Below are positions 19,076-30,119 of a stretch of DNA of 64,000 nucleotides, one piece after another (positions within the stretch are counted from its first letter, which is position 1; each line of letters starts with the position of its first letter). Position numbers and translations under genes: made by a program. This stretch comes from Schistocerca nitens. Its lineage: Eukaryota; Arthropoda; Insecta; Orthoptera; Acrididae. The notes beneath the pieces were generated by a model. The model saw only the letters and a program-made list of their open reading frames with translations, was not told where the DNA came from and searched no databases. Location: assembly GCF_023898315.1 (NCBI RefSeq), contig NC_064614.1:496636109-496700108 (forward strand), written 5' to 3'.

Positions 19076-19306
19076 TGGGGTCGTTTTGGGGAAGGAGACC
19101 AGACAGCGAGGTCATCGGTCTCATCAGATTACAGAAGGACGGGGAAGGAAGTCGGCCGTGCCCTTTGAAAGGAACCATCCCGGCATTTGCCTGGAGCGAT
19201 TTAGGGAAATCACGGAAAACCTAAATCAGGATGGCCGGACACGGGATTGAACCGTCGTCCTCCCGAGTGCGAGTCCATTGTTTAACCACTGCGCCACCTC
19301 GCTCGG
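19076..19306 (-). mobile_element. tRNA-derived SINE, full length
   Basis: On the minus strand the head carries an A box (TGGCGCAGTGG) and a B box (GGTTCAATCCC). A unique body with CCTAAATCGCTCCAGGCAAA follows, and the 3' end has a GAGACC/GGUCUC hairpin and a C/A-rich tail. It is flanked by a perfect 12-bp target duplication (19064-19075, 19307-19318). Two 5'-truncated copies lie at 49109-49317 and 51529-51737. Its 3' hairpin matches LINE D, so D-type machinery probably mobilises it. Confidence 0.88.
19095..19122 (-). other. 3'-terminal hairpin of the SINE (copy 1)
   Basis: The 28-nt hairpin has stem GAGACC/GGUCUC and loop GAUGACCUCGCUGUCU. It is the same length as the LINE D hairpin, with paired stem differences. 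Confidence 0.65.
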
Positions 19307-19318
19307 TTTGTAGGAGCT
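19307..19318. repeat. SINE target-site duplication, right copy
   Basis: TTTGTAGGAGCT, identical to 19064-19075. Confidence 0.85.
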
Positions 19319-20035
19319 ATACATGTGGATGAGCTCCAGGGAGGATATGGATAGAGAGGGTGGGAGGGGGGGGGGAGGAGATGGACAGGGAGAAACAAGG
19401 GAGGAGAATGTGATGGACACAGAGAGGGAGGTCTAGGAGATGGACAGAGAGATGGGGAGGATGATGAAACGGGTAGAGAGGGCTGAAGGGGATAGGCAGA
19501 GAGAGGAATGAGGAGAAGATGGGCAGAGGAGGGGACAGGCAGACAGGAAATGCTGGGGAGGTACACTCCGTTTGTAAAATGAAAATCAAGCTGTGCTTGT
19601 GGTGGCATAAGTCACCTCTTCTGGAAGAATACCACAACTGCTGTACAAGATGATTATCTATTTTCTCTCTAGTAGTGTAGAACAGTGTGCAGTGATTTAG
19701 GTACATTCTGTCCATACGTTTATCTTGCTGTAGTATTACTGATAACACGTATCTGTATTCCATGTAGTATTAATGTGCATTGTGGAGAATAAAGGACCCT
19801 CAGAAGACAATGTGCAATGCACCAAAACTGAGTCATAAGGAGCACTATGAAATGGTCATTATAACTTTGTAAAACAGCCTGTAGTTGTTTCTTGTGACAT
19901 AATGGGATAGAGACAGCCAGAAATCACCTGCTCACTCTTCCATTTGCAGACCTATGAAGAAGGGAAGTGCATGACCGCAATCTGGCAACCTACCTTCCCT
20001 GAAGTTTCTACCCTCCACCCCGTTCCCTGCAACTA
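19319..20035. other. AG-rich repeat part and unassigned DNA
   Basis: 19319-19620 is purine-rich (GGAGATGGACAG-like units) and is the reverse-orientation counterpart of the CT-rich block at 39180-39480. 19621-20035 shows no recognisable gene. Confidence 0.45.
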
Positions 20036-21455
20036 CACTCCTGGAAATGGAAAAAAGAACACATTGACACCGGTGTGTCAGACCCACCATACTTGCTCCG
20101 GACACTGCGAGAGCGCTGTACAAGCAATGATCACATGCACGGCACAGCGGACACACCAGGAACCGCGGTGTTGGCCGTCGAATGGCGCTAGCTGCGCAGC
20201 ATTTGTGCACCACCGCCGTCAGTGTCAGCCAGTTTGCCGTGGCATACGGAGCTCCATCGCAGTCTTTAACACTGGTAGCATGCCGTGACAGCGTGGACGT
20301 GAACCGTATGTGCAGTTGACGGACTTTGAGCGAGGGCGTATAGTGGGCATGCGGGAGGCCGGGTGGACGTACCGCCGAATTGCTCAACACGTGGGGCGTG
20401 AGGTCTCCACAGTACATCGATGTTGTCGCCAGTGGTCGGCGGAAGGTGCACGTGCCCGTCGACCTGGGACCGGACCGCAGCGACGCACGGATGCACGCCA
20501 AGACCGTAGGATCCTACGCAGTGCCGTAGGGGACCGCACCGCCACTTCCCAGCAAATTAGGGACACTGTTGCTCCTGGGGTATCGGCGAGGACCTTTCGC
20601 AACCGTCTCCATGAAGCTGGGCTACGGTCCCGCACACCGTTAGGCCGTCTTCCGCTCACGCCCCAACATCGTGCAGCCCGCCTCCAGTGGTGTCGCGACA
20701 GGCGTGAATGGAGGGACGAATGGAGACGTGTCGTCTTCAGCGATGAGAGTCGCTTCTGCCTTGGTGCCAATGATGGTCGTATGCGTGTTTGGCGCCGTGC
20801 AGGTGAGCGCCACAATCAGGACTGCATACGACCGAGGCACACAGGGCCAACACCCGGCATCATGGTGTGGGGAGCGATCTCCTACACTGGCCGTACACCA
20901 CTGGTGATCGTCGAGGGGACACTGAATAGTGCACGGTACATCCAAACCGTCATTGAACCCATCGTTCTACCATTCCTAGACCAGCAAGGGAACTTGCTGT
21001 TCCAACAGGACAATGCACGTCTGCATGTATCCCGTACCACCCAACGTGCTCTAGAAGGTGTAAGTCAACTACCCTGGCCAGCAAGATCTCCGGATCTGTC
21101 CCCCATTGAGCATGTTTGGGACTGGATGAAGCGTCGTCTCACGCGGTCTGCACGTCCAGCACGAACGCTGGTCCAACTGAGGCGCCAGGTGGAAATGGCA
21201 TGGCAAGCCGTTCCACAGGACTACATCCAGCATCTCTACGATCGTCTCCATGTGAGAATAGCAGCCTGCATTGCTGCGAAAGGTGGATATACACTGTACT
21301 AGTGCCGACATTGTGCATGCTCTGTTGCCTGTGTATGTGCCTGTGGTTCTGTCAGTGTGATCATGTGATGTATCTGACCCCAGGAATGTGTCAATAAAGT
21401 TTCCCCTTCCTGGGACAATGAATTCACGGTGTTCTTATTTCAATTTCCAGGAGTG
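20036..21455 (+). mobile_element. Tc1-like DNA transposon, nearly complete
   Basis: It is flanked by TA on both sides (20034-20035 and 21456-21457). Terminal inverted repeats of 27 bp (CACTCCTGGAAATGGAAA at the left, CACTCCTGGAAATTGAAA at the right in reverse complement) differ at two positions. One transposase gene fills the middle. An AATAAA-like signal (CAATAAAG near 21393) lies before the right repeat. Length is 1420 bp. The transposase start is damaged, so the copy is probably non-autonomous unless a downstream start is used. Confidence 0.92.
20280..21302 (+). pseudogene. Tc1-like transposase with a stop at codon 3
   Basis: The natural start ATG at 20280-20282 is followed by CCG and then TGA at 20286-20288. 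From 20289 the frame is open to 21302 (about 338 codons). N-terminal helix-turn-helix: FERGRIVGMREAGWTYRRIA, then TVHRCCRQW. DDE domain: VVFSDESRF near residue 153, QQDNARLH with Asp about 244, and SPDLSPIEHVWD with Glu about 277. I count 32 residues between the second Asp and Glu. The protein would cut and paste at TA sites. The single early stop (probably CGA to TGA) is the only lesion I see; GTG at 20310 is in frame but weak for a eukaryotic start. Confidence 0.85.
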
Positions 21456-21457
21456 TA

Positions 21458-22900
21458 TTACACCAACAGAATACAATTTATCCCTTAATGCTGTTCTGCT
21501 ACACTTAGGTGGGGTACACACATTTAATGTTTGTTCCCAATCCATTTTATTTAAAAATGAACATTAATTTTATACCATTAAATCACTGACTTTAATAACT
21601 TGAGATTTTTCCATCTCATTCAAAGCAGGAACTATCAGCCCTACAGAAAAAAAATGAATAGGACCTTTTTTGTCGGAAATTTAATGTCAAGAGTCATTCT
21701 GTGTAACCTCGCAAGGGGTGATAAAGTAACAATTTCAGAATTTAGTCATATATGGTACATGGTTATCTACATGTCTTAACAGTAAAACAGCCAAACAGCA
21801 CTGTCCTAACTCTAACCATTTTTGATAAAGTCAGGTCCGAAGACTCAATGTGGTGTACCCAGTCAGTAGTCAGGCAGCAATTTCCCTGTTTTCAGAGACT
21901 TGCTACTCAGTAATGAGTTGACCTACAGACACCAATTTTTTGTGCATGTAGTATGTAGGCCATTAGTTGATATAATGCAGACTTTTTATGATAAATGTTA
22001 AAACACATTTTTTCCAGGCAGGGCTTTAAGTTCGTGATTATTTTTAAAAAAATCACAATTTTACACAGGGAAACAATAGAGACTCCAGCTTGTGCACTGT
22101 AACTGTTTAGTCCTAGTATTAAGTATAAATAATAACAAAAAGTATTTGGCATTGCAATTAGTTCAAATAGATGTTCTCACTTCCAGTTAAAGACAACTCC
22201 ACCACAAAAAATGTCAAATTTTATGAAATTCATAGTTCTGAGGTGTGGGGTACTACATAGACAATTGAATCCCAACTTGATTTTTTGCTGAAACATTTAC
22301 ATACCTGGCAGCAATTTTAAGTGTACAGAACAATTTCCTAACTAACCTTATTCACTCGTAAAGAACAAAACGAAAGTGCCACTTACACATGCCATCCACA
22401 TTCAACACTACAGGAGAGCAGTATATAAAAACCACTTGTATTCCTTGAAAAATTGTTCCAAAGATATTTGTGGTTGACCTGTAGGTCAGAACTGTAAACA
22501 GATGAGAGCTGAAAACAGTTATCAATCATTGTTCTAAATGTACACATTTTATTTCAATGTTAAATGTCTTTTCAGTGTAAAGAATTACAAGAGACAGCTT
22601 GGGTGATATATCTTTATTCTGTTACTGTAAATTAAAAAGATAGCTTCACTGGAATATAAGAAAAGACGCAAGCAATAATGAGGGACATAAATTAATTTTT
22701 AAATATATACTTGCACTGGTTGATTTGTGACAGTATGCATCATACCCCATTCCAGTACATCTGATGAAAAGAGGTCATAACCACAGTTTTTGAGATGTGG
22801 TTCAATAAAACATTTTTTACCAGTACAAATGTCGTATTCAAACTTTTAAAATGTACAGAAAAGTGATAAAAAAACATTTTTAAGTAGTCTAAGTTTCAAA
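21458..22900. other. Intergenic AT-rich DNA
   Basis: No open frame, repeat family or RNA gene recognised; the sequence has oligo-A/T tracts only. Confidence 0.5.
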
Positions 22901-22904
22901 ACAA

Positions 22905-22966
22905 CTCCCTCCCCCCCCCCCCCTGAAGATCACAGTATCAGAACTTCTCCTCCTCCTCCTCCTCCT

Positions 22967-23041
<75 letters not shown>
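22905..23041. repeat. C-run, (TCC)n and (TC)n microsatellite
   Basis: A C-run (about 22909-22923) is followed by a CTC trinucleotide array and a long perfect TC array to 23041. Confidence 0.95.
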
Positions 23042-23043
<2 letters not shown>

Positions 23044-23070
23044 ACAAATCAAGCACTGTATACCAGTATA

Positions 23071-24858
23071 CAATGAACAGCCAAAACATTATGATCACTG
23101 CCCACTGCGAGATTAAATGCCACCTGATAGCATAGCGAGAGCGTGGCACAGTAAGGAGAGTATACAGGGGGTATCATAATTAATGGCATAAACCCATACA
23201 ATTGAAAGTGCACAATACTAGAAGCAAAAAAGTCTCAGTAAACATAGGGTTGAAAATGCACACCTTAAGAGCTACAAGCAATTTTTCATCTTTGATATTG
23301 TGAAACAAATCTCTTCTACAGCAAGTTCTTTGCTTTCCATATTTTGAGAAGTGGTAACATGGAGCACAATAAGAAAAAAATGTCCAGCAAACATGTGTTC
23401 TAAAACGCATACCTTAAAAGTTACAAGCAGTTGATCATTAGAAGAGCTGCATTTCAAAGTAGCAATGATTAACAAGTGCTCATGGGTCTTAAGGAATGCA
23501 TTTTGGAGCACATGTTCACTGTACTTCTTTTTCTTATTTTGATCCATACTATGAGTTCCCAAAATATGGAAAGCAAAGAACTTGCAGTAGAAGAGATTTG
23601 TTTCACAGTATCGAAGATGAAAAATTGCTTGTGGCTCTTAAGGTATGCATTTTCGACCCTATGTTTACTGAGGCTTCTTTGCTTCTAGTATCGTGTACTT
23701 TCAACTCTATTATTTTATGCCATTAATTATGATACGCCCTGTATTAGCGGGAGCAAAGACCAATGGGAATCAGTCTAGCAACAATAAGGGAAGCAAATAG
23801 GCAAATTTACTGACATAAGCGACTTTAATAAAGAGCAGAGTGTTACAGCCCAGCCCTGGAAACCATCATCTCTGAAAGGGTGAAACTAGACAACTGTTTG
23901 TATACTGATATCGTGAATATCTATGGCAAGTGGTTGGAGGACAGTGAAACCACGAGAAGGAAACAAGGTGCTGAACGTCCAGTTTCATCACAGAATGTGG
24001 ACGTCAGAGGTTTACCTTATCTGAAAAGCAGGAGGGGCGGCAATCTGCAGCAGATCTGATGAAAGATTACACTGCTGGTGCAGGCAAAAATGTTTCTGAG
24101 CACACTGTTCAGCACATACTGTTGAACGTTGTGCTCCATAGCAGACGACTCCTACATGTTCCCATGCTGACCCAACAACTACTCAATTATGACTATAGTG
24201 GGCACAGGATCATCGAGATTCAACTGTGGATCAATGGAAATGTGTCACCTAGTCAGATGAATCACGTCTCCGGTTGCAACAGGTTGACAGATGTGTCCAG
24301 ATATTCAGTCATCCAGGCAAACAGCTGTTTGAAAGATGCACTTCCCCACGGATGCAGGCCATTAGGGACAGTATTATGCTGTTGAGGACATTCACGTGGT
24401 CTTCAAAGGGTACTGTGGTAGTAATTGAAGGCACCATTACAGCTGTGGAGCACATTAACATTACAGCTGACCAGCTGCATCCCTTCTTGTTTGAAGCCCT
24501 CCCCCAATGGCAATGGCACCTTCCAGCAGGATAACTGTCAATATCACACAAGGCCAGAATCATGCTACAGTGGTTTGATGAGTATTACAGTGAACTCATG
24601 TTGACATCTTTGCTACCAACTTTGCCAAATTTGAACTTATTTGGGATGCTTCGCGGCCCAACTCCGCACCCACAAACAACCTGTCCTTAATTTACTGGTA
24701 CTGTGTGACCTGTGCATAGACATCTGGTACCACATGCCTTCAGAAACCTGCTAAGGACTTGTCAAACATAAATTACACAGAGTGGCTGCTGTATTGCGTT
24801 CCTATGGTAGACCAGCACACGATTATGCAGGTGGTCACATAATGTTTTGTCTCATCAG
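23071..24858 (+). mobile_element. Decayed Tc1-like transposon
   Basis: TA-flanked ends carry CCAAAACATTATGATCAC (left) and, in reverse complement, ACAAAACATTATGTGACCAC (right). These inverted termini match a Tc1-like family I recall. Internal plus-strand sequence in broken frames gives the C-terminal landmark LVLCDLCIDIWYH near 24690-24740 and RVAAVLRSYGRPAHDYAGGH before the right end. Many stops and shifts. A foldback MITE (23165-23741) sits in its 5' part. Confidence 0.7.
23165..23741. mobile_element. Foldback MITE with about 190-bp inverted arms
   Basis: The left arm (CAGGGGGTATCATAATTAAT onward) and the right arm in reverse complement (CAGGGCGTATCATAATTAAT) stay alignable for about 185 bases. 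Shared segments include ACTAGAAGCAAA, TCAGTAAACATAGGG, CAAGCAATTTTTCATCTT and GCAAGTTCTTTGCTTTCCAT. TA flanks both ends. There is no transposase, so it is a non-autonomous, Tc1/mariner-type foldback by its TA target and ends. It lies inside the decayed Tc1-like element. Confidence 0.8.
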
Positions 24859-24959
24859 TACAAAATGCTGAAAAGAACTGTTTCACAAACAAATTCATAT
24901 ATAAAGAAGAAAATTGTATTTTTAAAACTTTTCCACCTTGCATATAACTTTGTATTCCT

Positions 24960-26200
24960 AGACATCTTAATCCAAAAAGGCATTCAGTAAGAACCAATGC
25001 ATCAGGAGGCATACCAACATGAATTAGGACAGTCAATGATCTTTGGCAGCCCAGTAGCTTGGCCAACGCCTGGGATATTAGGCATACTTTCCCAAGGAGG
25101 AGACTTGGCACTCCCAGCATTCCTCCTTACTTTCTTTAATCAGACAGCTAGCCTTAGCAGAAATGCTTAAAAGTGATGATGATGGTCTATAATTGAAGTC
25201 ACGTGAGAGGATGCAGGGCCCTTTGAGAATCCTGAATAGGTGTTGCAATGTTTTTGATCCACCATGTCACCAGCAGGAGGCGGTACAGGCCTGTAGAAAG
25301 AGGATAGCAGTTCCAGTGGCACAGGTGACTGTGTTGAAGTAGTTGCCACACCTTACTAATGTAATGTGACAGAGAGGGAGCAAAGATGACCAGAGGGGTA
25401 CACAACTACCATGTCACTCCTCAAAGGGCCCAAAATGGAAAGTCGCCAATCAGGAGATGACAAAAAAAGTGAAAGGATCACCGGAAAGTGGTCACTGTCA
25501 CAAATTCATTAACCCATGACTAGTGTAGCAAAGCCGTGAGAGTGGGGAAAGAGACAGTAAAGTTACCTGCCATCAGCAGCACTAAAGTGGTTGGTTGGTT
25601 GGTTGACTGGGGCGAAAAGGGACTAAACAGCTTGGTCATAAGTCCCACAATCAAGAGTTCATTTATCCAGTGGTAGTGATCTCCACCAAGAATACGATAG
25701 GATGAGGAAAGAAATTAGTAAGAGCAAGGCACTGAAAGGACTATTGATGCCAGAGCTGAAAAACATATTATGGACTGGATTGGTATGTAAGTTATAGCAG
25801 ATGAGATTCCACCAGAGCTCAGTTATAGTGAGAGAAATTACACCAGCATCTGACACCTGCCAACCCAATGGAAATCAAAGACATCTACAGAGTAAAGAAT
25901 GTCTTCTGGCCTCGAGATCCAGAAAAATAAGGGGAAAAGGCTAAAAATGAAATGGACATAAGTTGGACTGTGAATAATAAAACAAGATGAGAGAAACAGT
26001 TAATGTAACATGTGGTTTTCTCAAGGCTCTGCATGTGGAGGGAGCAGGTCCTCCAACAGCTGTCTTACCCGTGATCCATCAGAGGCAAAGCATTAAAAAG
26101 GAGGAAAGCATCCACCATTCAGAGTGTTGCTCTTAAAGCAAAAAACAGTGTGCAACAGAAACCGCAAACTGCATCTTAAGGCAATTAAAGCAAAGGAAGG
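24960..26200 (-). pseudogene. Non-LTR endonuclease fragment (element F)
   Basis: The minus strand keeps EEP endonuclease traces in broken frames. LLMAGNF stands for the GDFNA box near 25550. DSDHFPVILSL lies near 25500-25465. An LIKESK stretch (cf. LIKQSK in D) lies near 25140, followed by VSSLG. Upstream pieces to about 26200 align loosely with the N-terminal endonuclease. A truncated LINE 3' end (25587-25655) splits it. Boundaries are approximate. Confidence 0.5.
25587..25655 (-). mobile_element. 5'-truncated D-like LINE copy (3' end only)
   Basis: On the minus strand it holds only the terminal hairpin (GGGACU/AGUCCC, loop UAUGACC, 25619-25646) and an AACC tail (TTGGTTGGTTGGTTGA on plus). 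It matches the last 60 nt of element D. It interrupts endonuclease fragment F. No clear target duplication was seen. Confidence 0.7.
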
Positions 26201-26224
26201 TGATGACGATGATATGATGGGAAT

Positions 26225-28440
26225 GTAGCCTCTCTCTGAGAATTTCGATGATGCAAGTCCTTTGAGATTATCAGCATAGTCAAGGCGTCATTCTGCGGCA
26301 ACGTTTTGACAAGTTTCCTACTCATCATCTTCAGGTGAAGCGTGGCGCTCATGTACAGTTTGCATCTTTATATCTGCTGGACCGCAGGCTCATCATGTGC
26401 CTCTGGAAGGGGCGTCATGGACGGCGGTGGTGGTGGGGGGAGAATCATGGAAGGTGTTCGTCTGGCACAACACCTCTGCCTGTACAAAATCAAACACATG
26501 ACCTTCGTTGAGCTGTGCTCTACCACTGCTGATTTGCCCGTATGGGTGAGACAAATTCTTCTCACATGTACTGAGTGGCGCTGTGAAATACATCACTGTG
26601 TCTGGCCAGTATTACATGTGCCACATTCACAACTGGTGCTGTAGACTGTAGGTGACTATAGTCATAGTTCATCTTTCATTGAGCAAAGCATATTTTTGAT
26701 TTTAGCAACAAATGGAAAACTGTTTTAATGTTTTTTTTTATCTCAGCAATCTTGGCTGTGGGTGGCCCAGCACACAGATAGAATACCAGGCACTTTATGT
26801 CTTCTTCCAGATTGTCTTCTTTCTTCTTCTTGCTAAGCTGGAGTGTGCATCTTAACTATGACTCTGAATAGCCATACTTGAGAAATGTGGCCCTCAGGTG
26901 CTGCAACACATTGGATAGACTCTCCTTTTCAGATATGTCCCTTTCTCTGAGCACCAGGGTTTTGAACACAGGTGTGTGTTGTGCTGAATGATGACAGCTA
27001 CTGACATTTAAGTATAAGTCTGTGTGTGTCTTCTTTTCTATAGACAGAAAGTTCAGCAGTCATCAGTTTTCTTCCTTACCTCCTTACCAGGATATTCAGA
27101 ACAGACACGTACCCATTTTCTTCTACCTCGAGGTGAACTTTATACTGTTGTGTGTGCTATTATGATGGTCCAGAAATTCCTTCAGGTTTTCTTCACCATG
27201 TGGTTTCATACACAAATGTGTCATTAAAGTATTGGTAGAAAGTCTTTGGTTTCAGATGCATTGTTTCAAGAGTCGTTTTCTCAAAATGTCCCGTACATAG
27301 GTTTGCAAAACCTTTTGCAATGGGGGGATACCACAGCATCCTTGTCTAACTGCTGGCAGAACCTTCCACCACACTGGAAATAGGTGGTAGTGAACACATG
27401 GTGGAACAGTTCTACAGTGTCTTTGTTGAAGTGGCTTCCTAATAATGTCAAGAAGCACTCTACAAGTACCCATGTGAAGAGAGATGTGACGCTGAAACCG
27501 AACAGATCACCCTTGTCCAGAAGCACCTTCACAAACACAGTTGAGTTTTGAAATGGTGCATACAGCGACCATCAAGAGGCTTTAGTAGCTGCACCAGGTG
27601 TTTCGCTATTCCATATGTTGATCGTGTTCACTATTGGACATGTGGAACTACCTTCTTGTGTATCTTTGGGAGGCCATATAGCCGTAGTGGTATTGGTGCT
27701 CCGGGGTACAGCCTTCTGCCCATATCCTTGGCCATTCCTGACTTGTTTAGGAGTGAGATGGTCGTCTAGTCACAGCTGCTGTAGGATCCTTTCATACTAG
27801 TTGGTAAGCTAGGTCTTATAAGAGCTTCTCAATCTTCTGCTGATCTAATTGCGCCGTTGAACTGCAACTATCTACTGCCCTGCGTCCTGCTGAGGAGATG
27901 TTAGCTTCAGCAGTTTTGCTTTGTCGAAGACCCTGCAGATTTCCCTTCTCATCTATTCAGCAGTATCAGAGGGAAGCCCCCGAATGGCTTGCTTGACATA
28001 ACTAATTATCTCTTGTTTGGTTAATCTGTGTGGAACCGGTGCAAAATTTAATCACTTGGACAGCATGAATGTTGTTGTTGCCTTGTCCAGTTCCTTTCCG
28101 GCCAAACTGGTGATGGTCCTCAAATCTTTAATGTCAATGTTCTGCATGTGACCCTGGAAGTCAGTGGTATTTGCTTTGTTTCACGGTAGCTATGCACTTG
28201 CAGAATATGAAGGTGTTACCATCTACTCACTCCCATGTGCAGGGCGAGACACTGAATGCTAGTTGCAGGTGGCATGTGAGTAGAGTACATTCAACTTTGT
28301 CTAGTTCTGATGCTTTAAAATGAATTTTGTCCTTGTTGTGTTAATGCAGGTGAGCAGACTATAGCATTGTGTCCTTGTCCCGGCATCTTGATTTCAAGTT
28401 TCTGCAGCATCTTGAAGCTGCGCTGAGTCTCCTCCCCTGA
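26225..28440 (-). mobile_element. Penelope-like retroelement (PLE), decayed
   Basis: Reading minus from 28440: an N-terminal region with LNFAPVPHRLTKQEI near 28040-28000 and AIRGLPSDTAE near 27980-27950. Then comes a PKIHKEGSSTCPIVNTIN block near 27680-27620. The RT core has SVTSLFT near 27480, HVFTTTYFQCGGRF and QLDKDAVVSP near 27410-27320. A GIY-YIG endonuclease lies at 26640-26450 (SCECGTC, then the R..H.. helix and SAVVEHS). A 3' region with ACCTGAAGATGATGAGTAGG near 26335 follows. PLEs use this RT and GIY-YIG pair instead of APE or integrase. Several stops and shifts; the RT catalytic DD region is not intact. Confidence 0.72.
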
Positions 28441-28489
28441 AGAGGTGTGCTATATGAGAAAGCAGGCCTTCTCGGCAAATTTCAAAGAT

Positions 28490-28845
28490 GAATTCTTCTC
28501 AGGTTATCAGCCAAGTCAAGGCTTTGTTATGCAGCATCATTTTGACAAGTTTCCTACTTGTCATCTTCAGGTGAAGTGTAAGTTTCACGTTCACTTCGTA
28601 TCTTTAGAGCCATTGGACTGCAGGTTCCTCTGCAATGGCTGGGCTAGTCACTTGCCTCAGGAAGGGGTGTTGTGGATCGTGGTGAGGGGAATTGTGGACA
28701 GTGGTAATGGGGACTCCCAGCATGTTGACGGTCCTGGTGCTGCCTGTCTATTCCATCTGCTGCCTCGACTGCTTTCACATCAGAGCACTCTTGATGTATT
28801 CTTGCTAAATATAAATCTGCAGTGACAGAGCACAACTTCAACAAA
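28490..28845 (-). mobile_element. PLE 3' fragment, minus orientation
   Basis: It encodes a C-terminal piece (LARIHQECSDVKAVEA) and ends with the same CTTCACCTGAAGATGACAAG unit that terminates the PLE at 26225. It is therefore a direct repeat of the PLE 3' end, placed at its 5' side like a pseudo-LTR. Confidence 0.6.
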
Positions 28846-28859
28846 GGTCATTGAACAAA

Positions 28860-29290
28860 TAGAGGTGGTGTGCTGGGTGAAAAGGTTCAGGGACTTTATC
28901 ATCAAAGAGGCAATGGAGATACGGGTCCATAATGATACTGTCAACCAGAATAGTGGTTTCCAACTGGGATCTGTATGGGATGTAGTGCTGGCAAGAATAC
29001 ATCAAGAGCACTCTGATGTGAAAGTGGCAAACATAGTGGATAAAATAGACAGGCACCAATGCCAGAACCCTACAACAGATTAGGAGTTCTCCCCACCACC
29101 GTCTGCGACACCCCTTCCTGAGGTGCACGACTGGCCCAGCCATCACAGACGAGGCAGAGGAGCCTGTAGTCCAGCGGCTATAAAGATACGAACTGGATAT
29201 GAACACAACACTTCACCTGAAGATGATAACCAGGAAACTTGTCAAAACAGTGCTTCAGAATGATGCCTTGACTTGGATGATAACCAAAGA
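28860..29290 (+). mobile_element. PLE 3' fragment, plus orientation (inverted)
   Basis: The plus strand encodes KEAMEIRVHNDTVNQNSGFQ and LGSVWDVVLARIHQEHSDVK, the PLE C-terminus. It ends in CTTCACCTGAAGATGATAAC near 29212. It meets the minus-strand fragment at about 28845-28860, head to head. Confidence 0.65.
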
Positions 29291-29789
29291 AGACTTCGTT
29301 GAGGATAATGATGATTTTGGATGCAGGATACTCAACATAATGGTCATCAGCATCATGATTAAGTCAGCATGCCATTCTCATGCGTGGGCAAGGATTGAAG
29401 GGGTGAGAGATGGGAGATGGAGAGGGGGGGGGGGCTGTTCCCATATGCACAGCAGTTTATAATGCATTAAAGTCAGCATCCCCTCCCCAGCATGGATGAG
29501 GCCCGACGGTTTACAAAATTTCAGAACCGGTGTAACACTGGTGTCAATGCCTGTGAGGGTGGTGGGCCGATCTCCAGCCAAATCGAGAGCTGCCCTGATG
29601 TCAGTATACAACATAGTTAGTATATAACACACACATAGCCAAAATATACTGAACTGAAAGTTGCACATTACAAATGTCAGAGTGATGGGCCCTGCTGCAG
29701 AGGCAACAACCACATTTTACAGGGGTATGTAATATATGCAGTATCCTGAGCAGCACTTTCTTCCATCAGAGAAGTTGGCACAAAGTCTG
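29291..29789. other. Unassigned DNA between PLE and SINE
   Basis: It holds a short G-run near 29425 and a minus-strand 111-codon frame (29378-29713) with no motif I recognise. Confidence 0.35.
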
Positions 29790-30075
29790 TGGTTGGTTTG
29801 AGTAACTGCAGTTCATTTTTTGCCACCTCCAACCATTCAACTTCCCACTGAGATGCATGATTCATCTAAGAGATAATGAGAACAGAGCATGCAAGGGGAT
29901 GACACATCAACGTACATCACTGTCCTCACACACTTCTTTGGCTGCTTTGTTGGCTATGTCACAACACGACACCCAGTCTACAAGCAGAGAAAATCTCCAA
30001 CTTGGCCAGGAATTCAACCCAGGCCTACTGCATGGGAGGCAAGCACATTACCATCCAGTTAAGCAGGAGTACAAC
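29790..30075 (-). mobile_element. Gly-tRNA-like SINE
   Basis: On the minus strand, 30070-30001 resembles a tRNA-Gly head (GGTAATGTGCTTGCCTCCCA, then GGGTTGAATTCCTGGCC as B box, anticodon-like CCC). It is followed by GATTTTCTCTGC and GACTGGGTGTCGTGTTG, a body I recall from arthropod SINEs. The 3' limit is uncertain. Confidence 0.5.
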
Positions 30076-30119
30076 ATGAGAGGCAAGCAGGCAGACAACA
30101 TGAGAGGCAAGGGAGTCAC

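Noticed and set aside
22977-23041. CRISPR-like or other functional array
   Set aside because: Simple TC microsatellite without spacers; the window is eukaryotic.
29996-30070. A functional tRNA-Gly gene on the minus strand
   Set aside because: Acceptor stem and A box are degraded and a SINE body follows directly.
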